Positions 1-10,109 of a stretch of 64,000 bases of DNA are shown here, piece by piece. The DNA lies in NCBI GenBank assembly GCA_021521415.1, contig JAIQDT010000299.1, positions 372,001-436,000 on the forward strand. The letters run 5' to 3'. The notes beneath the pieces were generated by a model. That model had not been told where the DNA came from. It searched no databases and saw nothing but the letters and a program-made list of their open reading frames with translations. Numbering within the stretch: the first letter of the stretch is position 1; every line of letters begins with the position of its first letter. Both the position numbers and the translations under genes were made by a program. Source of the stretch: Bidens hawaiensis (taxonomy: Eukaryota; Streptophyta; Magnoliopsida; Asterales; Asteraceae).

Positions 1-399
1 CAAACCCTACATTCACTCACTCAATGGCCTCTCAAGGAAAACAGTTCTCACAACCGCTGCTTCAAGTGTCTCGGCTCAAATGGCTTTGCAACCACTGCTT
101 GCATCCACGAAGCCACAAAAACCCATAACCGTTGCTCAGAAGAAGGAGACTGCTGTTTTCTCTTGACCAAAACCCACTACTTTCTCCCAAGCGGTAATTG
201 CTAACAATGATGTTTCTGTTTTATGTTCACAAATAAAGAACTATATGAAGCAGCAGAACAAGACCAACCAGAGGATTAGTGAGATCGAGGAAATCAAGAG
301 AACTAAGAAGACTGCTGAAAACACAAGTCCCATCATGCCAAAAATGCTCGACTTCAGCACTCCAGATTTCCCGGGTCAAAGGTGTCCAGCATCCACTTA

Positions 400-612
400 T
401 CCTCAGCAAGGATCCTCGGACCTCCTCCTGAAGAGATACTCTGACCAGTATTCGCAAGGATCCTCTATCCTTCAACAAGGATCGTTAGGCCAACCCTTGG
501 GATCCTCTAGTCACCATTTGCAAGGATCCTCGGCCTTCCAATCTTGACCCGTCAAGGATCCTCCACCCACCAACTTCAAGGATCCTCGGTCTTTTAACCA
601 GGATCCTTGGGT
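400..612 (+). repeat. GGATCC-word array in the Tat leader
   Basis: The word AAGGATCCTC or close variants recurs about eight times at irregular spacings of roughly 20-50 bases just before gag. The array falls inside a 100-codon open frame (245-547) in which it encodes repeated Gln-Gly-Ser-Ser. I do not regard that frame as an established gene, though it may be the start of gag. Confidence 0.7.
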
Positions 613-729
613 TTCCAAACATAATCCATTATCCATCAGCATCCATAATCCTTCTATCCTTATGGGAAGGAACCTCTGAAAGAACCACGATCCGGGCCAC
701 TGGAGGTCTATGAAGGCGACTTCATACCC

Positions 730-1929
730 ATGCAAACCACTGCTCCTACTGGACCAACTGTTGATGCTGAAACAGTGTACCCCGGACGCAGCAATGGAGC
801 GAGATCTTTTGATCACGCAAGACGTAACATTTATGATAATCTATCTTTTGGCACTAATCATGGTGGTATGCAGGATACCGGGAACAATCAAACCATAGCC
901 CGTGAGCTACAAAAGCTCAAGGATATGATATCAAGTGTACCTGGAGTCATCAAACCTATTCCTGAATTACCAGTAGGAAGCCATAACATATCCAGGTTCG
1001 CTCCACCAATTTGTGATGCTGAGATACCAAAGCGCTTCACTGCCCCTAGTATGAGGTTATATGATGGATCCACGAATCCTGAGGAACATGTGGCCTTATA
1101 CCGTGAGAGGATGGAAATTAATCCAATCCCAGATAGATTGAAAGAAGCTTGCTTATGTAAAGGCTTTGGCTCAACCATCACTGGATCCGCCCTTAAATGG
1201 CTGCTAAGTCTTCTTCCTTATTCTATTACTTCCTTTTCTCATTTGATCAATTTGTTTAATAGTCAATTTTCATGCAGTAGATCCTTTGAAAAATTAACTA
1301 GTGATTTATATAAAGTTGTCCAACCTCGTGGGGAACCTCTTAGGCAGTTCCTCACTAGGTTTGGAAGAGAGGCCTTGGAAATTCCAAATTTGGATGTCCT
1401 GACAGTTGTTGAGGTATTCAAGATGGGGTTACAAAAGGACTCTCCATTTTATCAAGATCTTGTGATGACCCCTTGCAGGAATTTAGATGAAGTCCGAAAC
1501 AGAGCTTTAAGATTCACCAGGTTGGAGGAGGATCAAAGAATACAAGATCAACTGAGCACTCCGGTGAAAAATGAATCTCAAGATAAGAAGCAGGGATCCT
1601 ACTTTAGAAACAACAACTCCAAACCATACAATAAACTGAATGGACAGAAGATCAATGCTGTGGAGGAGAAAGAGAACGATGAAGATTGTCCGAGAATATC
1701 TGATTACTTCTTCTCTATCGATATGGGAGGAGTGATTCTTGGCGTTAGGAACTTGGGTGACAAAGCAAGGTAGCCAAGGAAAAATGACAAGGCACCACCC
1801 CCTAAAGACAAATCGAAATGGTGTGCCTTTCACTAAGAATTCGACCATATGACAGAGGATTGCATAGCCTTAAGAAAGGAGATAAGCTACCTCCTCAGGA
1901 AGGGCTACTTTAAGGAGCTGTTTGGATGA
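730..1929 (+). pseudogene. gag: Tat gag (capsid and zinc knuckle), broken
   Basis: The 347-codon frame from 730 carries the retrotransposon gag capsid domain at about residues 95-280. Diagnostic features are a Tyr-Asp-Gly-Ser stretch followed by Pro-Glu-Glu-His, and the later Leu-Arg-Gln-Phe-Leu-Thr-Arg-Phe. Such proteins form the virus-like particle in the cytoplasm. After a stop at 1771-1773 the reading resumes and shows a CxFH...HxTxDC zinc knuckle near 1822-1865, itself interrupted by a TAA. The nucleocapsid is therefore detached from the capsid. The start codon is uncertain because the frame may extend upstream. Confidence 0.8.
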
Positions 1930-2007
1930 AAAAAGTCCAGGACCCAGGATCCTGAACCAGTCCCGGAAAAGGCTACTCCACCTCCCCCAAATGCTTGAGT
2001 TATCAAC

Positions 2008-2535
2008 ATGATCTTTGGAGGATCTAATATATACGGAACTTCATATTCAGCTGCGAAGAAGTACGCCAAAGAATGCAAACTGGAGAATAGTGAAAGGCCG
2101 ATCAGGACTTCTACAACATCTGAGCAAAGAATTATCTCCTTTGATGAGGATGATCGAGTCAATGTCCAGAATCCTCATAATGACGGTTTAGTCATTACCT
2201 TATTTATTTCTAACCATTATGTTCGCATGATACTCATTGATGAAGGAAGTTCAGTTAACATCATCCAATTGGAAGTACTCAGAAAAATGAATATCCCAGA
2301 ATTGAAAATTGTCCCACGATCCTCAGTTCTTGTAAGATTCAGTGCGGAAACGAAGAATACATTGGGGGACATCAAACTACCTATATATATAGAGGGAGTA
2401 AATTCTATTAAAAAATTTTGTGTTATCGATTCCTTGTCTTGTTGCAATGTTATTCTTGGCAGGCAGTGGATACACGAAATGATGGCGGTCCCCTCCTCTT
2501 ACCACCAATGCGTAAAGCTACCTACCCCCTGGTGA
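2008..2535 (+). pseudogene. Tat aspartic protease region, mutated active site
   Basis: This 175-codon frame matches the Tat protease region. It opens with the Ile-Phe-Gly-Gly motif typical of the gag-protease junction. The active-site segment reads Leu-Ile-Asp-Glu-Gly-Ser-Ser at about residues 74-80, where the family has Asp-Thr/Ser-Gly-Ser-Ser. The catalytic Asp and Gly are present but the middle residue is Glu. In a working element this enzyme would cleave the Gag-Pol polyprotein. The frame ends at a stop about 240 bases before the RT. Confidence 0.75.
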
Positions 2536-2778
2536 ATAGCGAAGATTGAAATTGATCAACAAGACGCTAAGGATTGCTATACTTCTTCAATGAAGCCTAC
2601 AAAGAAGTTGAGGGAAGCATAGCAATTACAGAAAGCGAGAAGAAATGTCATAGAGAGTAGGGAACAAGACTCTAAAAAAGTAGCCTTGAACCTAGAGGAT
2701 CCTGACGACAAAGTCCTAATAGGTGTTAAAATACAAGAGTCCATTGAGAAGGATCTAGTATCCTTTTTATAACGAAGA

Positions 2779-4438
2779 ATGTCAACCTTCGCGTGGAAGT
2801 ACGAAGATATGACAGGTATTTCTAAAGGTGTAATAACCCATAAACTTAGAATTGATCCTTCTTTCAGGCCTATTCACCAAAAGAGAAGGAAATTCGCTCC
2901 GGAAAGAAACGCGATCATCCAAGAAGAGGTACAGAAACTACTAAAGGCAGGTATGATTAGGGAAGTAAAATGTCCAAAATGGTTAGCCAATGTGGTTGTA
3001 GTTCAAAAGAAAAACAGAAAGTGGAGGGTATGTGTTGATTTTACTGATTTAAACCCAAGGATCCTTTCCCTCTCCCCCACAATGACTTCATGGTGGATGC
3101 AACCGCAGGGCATGAAATGTTGTCCTTTATGGACGCTTCGTTAGGATTTCAACAAATCCAGATGGAACCATCTGATCAAGAGGATACAACATTTATAACC
3201 CATACGGGCATATATTGTTATATTGCTATGCCGTTTGGTCTTAGAAATGCAGGTGCTACATATCAAAGACTAGTCAATATGATGTTCAAGGAACAGTTGG
3301 GAGACACCATGGAAGTCTACATCGATGACATGGTAGTAAAGTCAAAGAAGGCGGAGGATCACCTTAAGGATTTGGAAGTAGCATTTGACATGAAAAATAC
3401 AACATGAAGCTAAATCTTGCTAAATGTGTATTTGGTGTCAAAGCCAGAAAATTCCTTGGGTATTTAGTAACCAAAAGGGGAATAGAGGCGAGTCCAGAGC
3501 AAATCCAATCCATCTTAAATCTCAAGTCTCCAACAAATGTTAAAGAGGTACAAAGATTAACAGGAAGGGTGGCAGCGCTTAACAGGTTCATATCGAAATC
3601 CTCTGAAAAATGTAAAGATTTCTATGACATCCTGAGGAAAAACAAGAAATTCGAGTGTACGGAGAAACATGAAGCTGCTCTCACCGCTCTAATGGACTAC
3701 TTATCCTCGGCCCCCGCTTTGATGAAGCTTGTAGATGGAGAACCATTGATCCTCTATCTAGCCGTCTCCCTCACTGCTTTGAGTGTAGTCTTGGTGAAGA
3801 ACCACGAAGGTAATCAACATCCTATTTACTATGTACGTAAAAGTCTCCTCGATGCCGAATCCAGGTACTCTCACCTAGAAAAGCTTATTCTCGCTCTGAT
3901 CATGGCTTCAACTAAGTTAAGACATTATTTTGAAACTCATACTATTGTTGTAAAAACTAATTATCCCATAAAGAATGCCTTTAGAAAACCGGAAATATCG
4001 GGTAGAATGGCCAAGTGGGCTGTAAAGCTAAGTACGTATGATATTCAATATGAGCCTAGAAATGCGAATAAGTCACAGGCACTAGCAGACTTTGTGGCTG
4101 ATTTCAGTAGTGACATAGAAGAACATGCCAATCTTGAAGTTCAACAGCTTGAAGAGACCAAAGATCCTTGGTCACTCTTCACTGACGGAGCCTCAAATGT
4201 CAAAGGAACAGGATTAGGAATACTACTAAAATCGCCACAGGGGGACATACTACCCTATTCGATAGCTTGTGAATTCCAGACCACTAATAACGAGGCAGAA
4301 TATGAGGCGCTTATTGCAGGTATACAATTAGCCAAAGGTATGAGAATCAGGTATCTTCAAATTTTTGTAGATTCATTATTAATTGCTAATCACTTTAATG
4401 GCTCATATGCAGTCAAAGGTGAGAAATTAATTAAATAG
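2779..4438 (+). pseudogene. pol: Tat reverse transcriptase with Ty3-type and archaeal-type RNase H
   Basis: RT is spread over three frames (2779-3144, 3090-3407, 3404 onward) because of two frameshifts. Visible motifs are a Trp-Arg-Val-Cys-Val-Asp-Phe block and the catalytic Tyr-Ile-Asp-Asp near 3318. The third frame carries the RT connection, the Ty3 RNase H (about 3700-4110), then a second RNase H starting with Phe-Thr-Asp-Gly-Ala-Ser near 4180 and containing Asn-Glu-Ala-Glu-Tyr-Glu-Ala. The duplicated RNase H identifies the Tat lineage. The second domain is cut by a stop at 4436 but similar sequence continues to about 4540. Confidence 0.88.
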
Positions 4439-4782
4439 TTAGATATAGTGAAGGATCTTGCAGGATCCTTCGATTAATTTAACATTACGCAGGTACCAAG
4501 AGACGAAAATGCTGGGGCCGATGCCTTAGCAAACTTAGCTTCAGCTTTGAAGCTCCTAGAGAACATAAAAATTTTTATCATCCACGTTCTATTCCTTGCA
4601 ATTGAGGAATGCCAAGCAATGAATATAGATGGGAATCTACACACGGATCCTAAGGATCATCCTTTTGATCATTCATCCTGGATCCTTCCAATAATGAAGT
4701 ATATTCAAGATGGTAAAATCCCAAAAGAAGAGAACCCAAAGCTTTCAAAGCCAAGATATCCCAATATACTATTGTATATAAT

Positions 4783-5908
4783 ATGCTATATAAGAAATCT
4801 CTTGCAGGTCCATATTTAAGGTGCATCAAAGGATCCGAGATCCAAGAAGTGCCGAAGGATTTCCATGAAGGAGATTGTGGCAACCATACAGGAGGCAGAG
4901 CATTATTCTCCAGGATTCTAAGAACCGGATACTTCTGGCCTACTATGAAAAAGGATGCTATGGAATACTCCAGGAATCGTGATGCTTTTCAAAGGGATGG
5001 CAACATTCTACACCAGCCGACAAAACCCTTATGTCCCATCGTCTCCTCGTGGCCATTCATGAAATAGGGAATGAACATAGTGGGCAAGCTTCCTACTGCT
5101 CTAGGGGGAAAAGTCTTCATGTTAGCAATGACAGACTATTTCTCTAAATGGATCGAAGCTGAGGCTTTCCCTCAAGTTAGGGAAAAGGAAGTTATATCCT
5201 TTATTAAACATAATATCATTACTAGATTTGGAATCCCTTCTGAAATTATTTGTGATAATGGTCCCAATTTATTGGGAAAAGAACTACTAACTTTTGTGAC
5301 AGTTGGGGAATCAATATGATCACTTCAACACCAGTCCATCCACAAGCAAATGGCCAAGCAGAATCAAGCAACAAAATCATAATCAACAACCTGAAGAAGA
5401 AGCTTGGAACGAAGAAGGGCAAATGGGCTGAGGAACTACCCTATGTGCTTTGGGTAGATATGACAACTCTAAAGAATGCCATAGGACAGACGCCGTTCTC
5501 ATTAGTCTTTGGAGCTGAGGCAATGATCCCCACCGAAATGGTGTATCCAACAGCCAGAACAAGCATCTATGATCCTCAACAAACAACGAGAATCTTGTCC
5601 AAGATCTAGATACTGTGGAGGAACTTAGAGATCAAGAAAGATTCAAGATGGCCACCTACCAACAAAAGATAGCGGTGCATACAACAAAAATATCAAAATC
5701 AGAAGATTTCAAGTCGGGGATTTAGTTCTTCGAAAAGCATTCCAAAATACAACTAATCCCGCTGACGGGAAGTTGGCACCAAAATGAGAAGGTCCTTATG
5801 TAATTGAAGCTGAAGCAGGACAGGAGGCATATCGTTTGATGAATACGAAAGGTGACATGCTCCCAAGGGCTTGGAATACAATTCATATGAAAAAGTATTT
5901 TTGTTGAT
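4783..5908 (+). pseudogene. pol: Tat integrase, decayed
   Basis: Three consecutive frames (4783-5067, 5071-5319, 5316-5609) and a tail to a stop at 5906-5908 make up an integrase. The DDE core is visible as Thr-Asp-Tyr-Phe-Ser-Lys-Trp, Cys-Asp-Asn-Gly, and the Glu of Gly-Gln-Ala-Glu-Ser. In the N-terminal zinc region the His pair is recognisable, but both positions expected to be Cys have changed (Arg and Phe). The C-terminal tail still shows the Gly-Asp-Leu-Val-Leu-Arg motif, followed by a Trp-to-stop change. There is a stop between the zinc region and the core and a frameshift near 5300. Confidence 0.85.
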
Positions 5909-6869
5909 CAGGATCCAGGATCCTAGTCAGTTACTTCAATCCTGTATCTGGTAAAATTTTACTCTATGTCTATACTTATATACATTATGTTAAAATTTTG
6001 TTATGTCAAGTATATAAAGTTGCAGAAATGTTGAGCAATAGGGCCCTCAAGTGGAAAAAATTGGTTGGCCAACTCTCTCCTAAGTTTAGTTGGCCTTGTC
6101 GCCAGGTTTATAAGGTTTTCACCTTATCTCCCGAATTAGGGTTTTGACACCCTCGCCTAGAGCTCACGATTATCCGGGTATGATTGGAGGCTGTGGGACC
6201 AGTGCACTATACGTGGCTGAGAATTTCATGGCCAAAAATCATATCTTGGATCCTACGAATTAAATGGTAGACGTACCATATACACAAGTTAAGGTCAACG
6301 CCGGGTTAGGTTCGTCACCGCGTACAATTGGGCCAACACCAAGGATCGGCTCGTCGCTCGTATTTATTGGGCTTGTCCCCAAGTTTTATTTTTTATTGGG
6401 CTTGTCTCTACGAATTTATTGGGCTTCTCCCCACGTTTTATTGGGCTAGTCCCCATGATATATTGGGCTACTCCCCAAGTTAGTTGAATTTAAATCCAAC
6501 TTTTCTAACTATTACGTTTTCTTTTGCTTATTTGTTCTAACAGGTAAATAATACAAGAAGAAAATCCCAAGTGTAAAGGATCCTCTATCCTAGTAACACA
6601 AATGATAAGACATTAATTGAAAGAGTGATATTATTATAAGCAAAAGGTGATCTGGGCTTCACCAGCAAAATGTGGACCATCCACCTGGATCAGGTTACGT
6701 CAAAGTTATCATATGTCCATGCAGAAACAAAAGAAAAGAAAGGCGATTAAGGTTCACCCCCAAAACAGAGGATCCCTCCAACCTAACCACCTTTCATAAT
6801 TGTCTTAAGTATCATCGATCCTGAGGATTACAACTACTATTATCCATACAAACCATCAACAAAAAACCA
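5909..6869 (+). other. Noncoding spacer of the Tat element with TTGGGCT repeats
   Basis: There is no coding sequence here. Between about 6355 and 6480 a unit of about 27 bases recurs four to five times: TTTATTGGGCT, then a short stretch ending in CCCCAAG or a variant. TGGGCT/TGGGCC is the plant site II element bound by TCP factors. Tat elements characteristically have a long noncoding stretch between pol and the LTR. Confidence 0.7.
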
Positions 6870-8561
6870 TTAAAACATCATAAAAAATGGGCTCCGGCCT
6901 TGTCTATAATATCCTTCATAGCCCATTGTCGTGACCAACTCCTTCGCTTCACCTCCGTCGCCATCACCAGCACCTTTGACCTCCATAGCATCATCTTTTG
7001 TCCCACTTGTGCCAGCATCCTCACCTTCGTCACCAAACCGGCCAATGTCTTCTTCCATAAAGCTACATTCCAGTTGGACTTGTCAAAGGCAGCGTCTTCG
7101 GCCTCCTCAGCAATCTTGATCCTGGTCGTTAACACCGCCTTGCTAGCCTACACCTTGGCCTGCTCGGTGACCTCAACCACCTGCTCCTGAGCTCGAATGT
7201 CAGCAAGAGCCAACTTATCCTCCAAGGCACCCTTTTTAGTTTTAAGTTCCATGATCAACTTATCGTTTAGGGATATCCCGACACGATACTTGGCTAGCTC
7301 CTTCTCTGTGTTGGCCACGTTTTCATCATACAGAGCCTCGAAATTGGCCACAGCCTGTAACAAGTTTACAACTTAGAGATACAACCAAAACATTTATGAC
7401 TGTGGATAAAGGATCCTTACTTCTATAAGTTGATCAAACACTTGTTGGGCACCGTGGACCTCCACGTCAGGGTCTCTTTTTCTCTTCGTGCTGGCCTTGG
7501 AACGAGTAGTCATGGTATTTGGCGGTACAAGCTAGAGATTTTCATGGGTTTCTTCTCAGTGGAACGTGAGGAGATGAGACTGTCGACATTCTCTAGCTGG
7601 AATTGACCCAGTAGATTCTTGGATGACTTGGATGCTGACTTTTGGGCACCTGCACAAATGATATCAGAAAAAGATAAGTTTTCCTGAATCTACCTTTTCT
7701 CTAGTTATTTTATCCTTCTTATTGGATTTTCAAATTTAACTTACTTGACATTGTTTTTGAAGAGCTTGCTGTATCCTCTCTTGATTCAATTGATGATTCT
7801 CCACCAACAATCTTGAAGGTCCGGTCAAAAGGATCCAGAGACAGGAACACCTTTGCCTTCTTGATACCGTCTGAGTCAACAACAAGATCTGAAAAGTTGG
7901 ATACTGCATAAGGAGCAACAAATTTGTAGTCAGTTAATCAATAAAACAAGGATAACCTATCCTCTGGATCCACTACCCTACCCTTCAGGATCCAGTGAGT
8001 TGGTGATAAATTCCCATTTGGGATACTGTCTCTTAAAACGAATAAGAACTGGTTCTTCCAACTTTGGTCACTGTGAGTGGTCTTGTTGATCTGTAGAGGC
8101 TGAAAAGGTTTACTCTTAAAGACAAATCTGCTTGAGCCATGGGTTACGAAGCTATACAAATAAGAAAGGGCCAGAAGAGTGCAATCAAGATCTTGCTCTG
8201 CAATCAGTCTTTCAACAGTGTGCAAAGTCCTCCACATCATCGGCATAGCTTGAATATAGTTGATACCAGTGAAAGAGAAGAAAGTAGTTGTAAGATCGGG
8301 AAATGGATACGAAAATCCAAGAAGGAATGGGAGTGCTGGAAAGAAAACCCAATCGATAGAGATGCAGTCACTCTTTACTTGGGGGTCGTAGGGTCTTAAC
8401 ACTGTTCCCTTAGGAAAATAACCGGAGATGCAACGGATTTCTTCATCGGTGAATTTGCAAATTTCAGAAACCGGATCTTTAAGAAGATGTTGGCTCTGAA
8501 GTTCAGGGATGATGTCCCTCAGGCTCGAACTAAAGGAAGATCTTTGGTTTCCTTTAGGCAT
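6870..8561 (-). pseudogene. Antisense spliced ORF of the Tat element (putative gypsy-type transposon, Transposase_28-like)
   Basis: Reading from 8561 on the minus strand, a first exon of about 207 codons resembles the 'putative gypsy type transposon' domain (PF04195 by recall) seen in antisense ORFs of Tat elements. GT-AG-like boundaries then allow further exons near 7918-7741, 7651-7424 and from 7354. The last is helical and charged (coiled-coil-like, for example Glu-Lys-Glu-Leu-Ala-Lys-Tyr). Breaks are visible: a frameshift within the third exon and a nonsense codon near 7145, after which the frame stays open to about 6878. The function of this ORF class is unknown. The exon structure is my inference from reading frames and splice-like sites. 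Confidence 0.7.
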
Positions 8562-8811
8562 TGTGGCAGAAGGATGAGAAATGTGAAGGAAATAATAGAA
8601 AGAGAAAGAAGGATACCTGATAATGATGCCGGAAACAAACTTATAATCCGATGAAGAAGGAAGATATAAGGGTTCACCTCTATTAAGTAGGCTTAATTAT
8701 ATGGTGGCAGGCAAAGGTCACATCCAATCCGAATCAACGGTTGCGATACAATTTTATCAGGATAAACATGACAGCTGTTATCCATTCACAATTTTCATGT
8801 TTGGGGGTAAT

Positions 8812-9418
8812 TGTTGGTATCAGGATTCTTGATCCTCGTAAATCAGTTATCTGTGGTTGCTGTTTCTAGGACTGAGGATCCTCAGTGGTTCAAGGATCCT
8901 TAATAGTCGACTTCAATTATATTCTAATCTATTTTTTACATATAAAACACGTGTTTACCAGAAGGCCTACTACTATAGAGAGCATAATTTCTAAGTCTAC
9001 CAAGCTCGTCCATATCTTCAAACGGTCAATACGAACAAGTAAACGAACGTGGCAGAGATTATAGGAGTTAGTTAGTAGACGTTATTTTTACTTGTATATG
9101 TACATCGAACTATAGCTGATCATAACACACGACACAATACTTGAGCACTTAGAATTCCTAGCAGAATAACTTGTAATCACAATCAGCTATAATTCCACCC
9201 TTTGTAATCATTTCAAGTTCAACATAATCGGTAGTGACAGTTTTCACTGCCCGAGGTTTTTATGCCGGCGGGATAATAGTTACCAAGAGCTTTTCCTCGT
9301 ATAAATCTTTGTGTTCATTTTTTATAATCGTTACTTTGATCATATTTGTTCGTACAAGCACCAATCCTGACATAAGAATTTGGTTAAGTGATCATTAGGT
9401 CGATTTTTGACCAAAACA
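8812..9418 (+). repeat. 3' LTR of the Tat element
   Basis: This 607-bp segment starts TGTT and ends AACA. It is preceded by a polypurine tract containing TTTGGGGGTAAT. It contains a TATA-like box (CATATAAAA near 8939). Upstream lies the palindrome CTGAGGATCCTCAG, and just downstream the palindrome AAACACGTGTTT, which contains a G-box. The partner LTR is outside the window. Confidence 0.78.
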
Positions 9419-9815
9419 ATACTCATATTAAACATAAAAAACGTTTATTATTATGATGATTCTTTTAAAGAATGTTGTATGAAAAAGTTATGGACATTTT
9501 AAAATGATAGGGAAATTAACATGTGTCTTGCATGTGGAGAGAGAAAGCCAACAAAAGTGGGTTATTATCTTTATGTCATTCCCATCAATTTTTTCTCTTA
9601 AACTAGTCCCTACCATTCAAATATAAGATTAATGGATTAGATTACTTCTCCCCCTTCTCATTTTTGTTTTGTTATCCTTTGTATTTTAATTTATCCTATT
9701 AATATAGGCCACTAATTGATAAAAAAGAAAAGAAAATTTTCTGTCAAACAAAGAAAAATCAGTAATTTATAAATATAAAGTAATATAGGTCCTAATTGAT
9801 AAAAAAAGAAGGGTT
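9419..9815. other. Unassigned AT-rich sequence with a short direct repeat
   Basis: I see no gene or element here. A segment of about 29 bases (TAATATAGG, then AATTGATAAAAAA) occurs near 9700 and again near 9783. Confidence 0.5.
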
Positions 9816-9956
9816 GTGCAGGGGATACCCCAGCACCCCCTAATACGCCGCGTATAGATCTATACACGGCGTATTAGGGTTGTACAACCTAGGCTTACAA
9901 AAAGCAGTCCTAGGTTGTCACCTCGTACCATATACCCTGTATAATGCTATACGAGG
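9816..9956. repeat. Cluster of four consecutive inverted repeats
   Basis: Four stem-loops lie back to back: 9816-9836 (9-bp arms around ATA, 1 mismatch), 9838-9879 (two 21-bp arms, no spacer, 1 mismatch, centred on AGATCT), 9884-9918 (10-bp perfect arms ACAACCTAGG / CCTAGGTTGT), and 9921-9956 (7-bp arms CCTCGTA / TACGAGG). They sit just upstream of a TATA-like site near 10024 and the ORF start at 10110. Confidence 0.85.
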
Positions 9957-10109
9957 CATATTAGGCCCAATTAAATAATTGGAGTCCGGCTCTCCCTCCT
10001 TCTCCCTCCTTTCTCTTTATTATTATATATACATTCATCGCCGACCCTTAAAACATCGTCAAACACACATACACACAACACAATTTTTGTTGGGGATATA
10101 TACACACAA

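Larger units (their letters stand above)
1..9418 (+). mobile_element. Ty3/gypsy retrotransposon, Tat lineage, 5' LTR outside window
   Basis: The order gag, protease, RT, RNase H, second RNase H, integrase, antisense ORF, LTR is that of the Tat group of plant gypsy elements. The second (archaeal-type) RNase H and the antisense ORF are the lineage hallmarks. The 5' LTR and primer site lie before position 1, so no target duplication can be checked. All coding parts carry stops or frameshifts, so this is a dead copy that could at most be mobilised in trans. The palindrome GGATCC recurs through the whole element, including the LTR. Confidence 0.88.
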
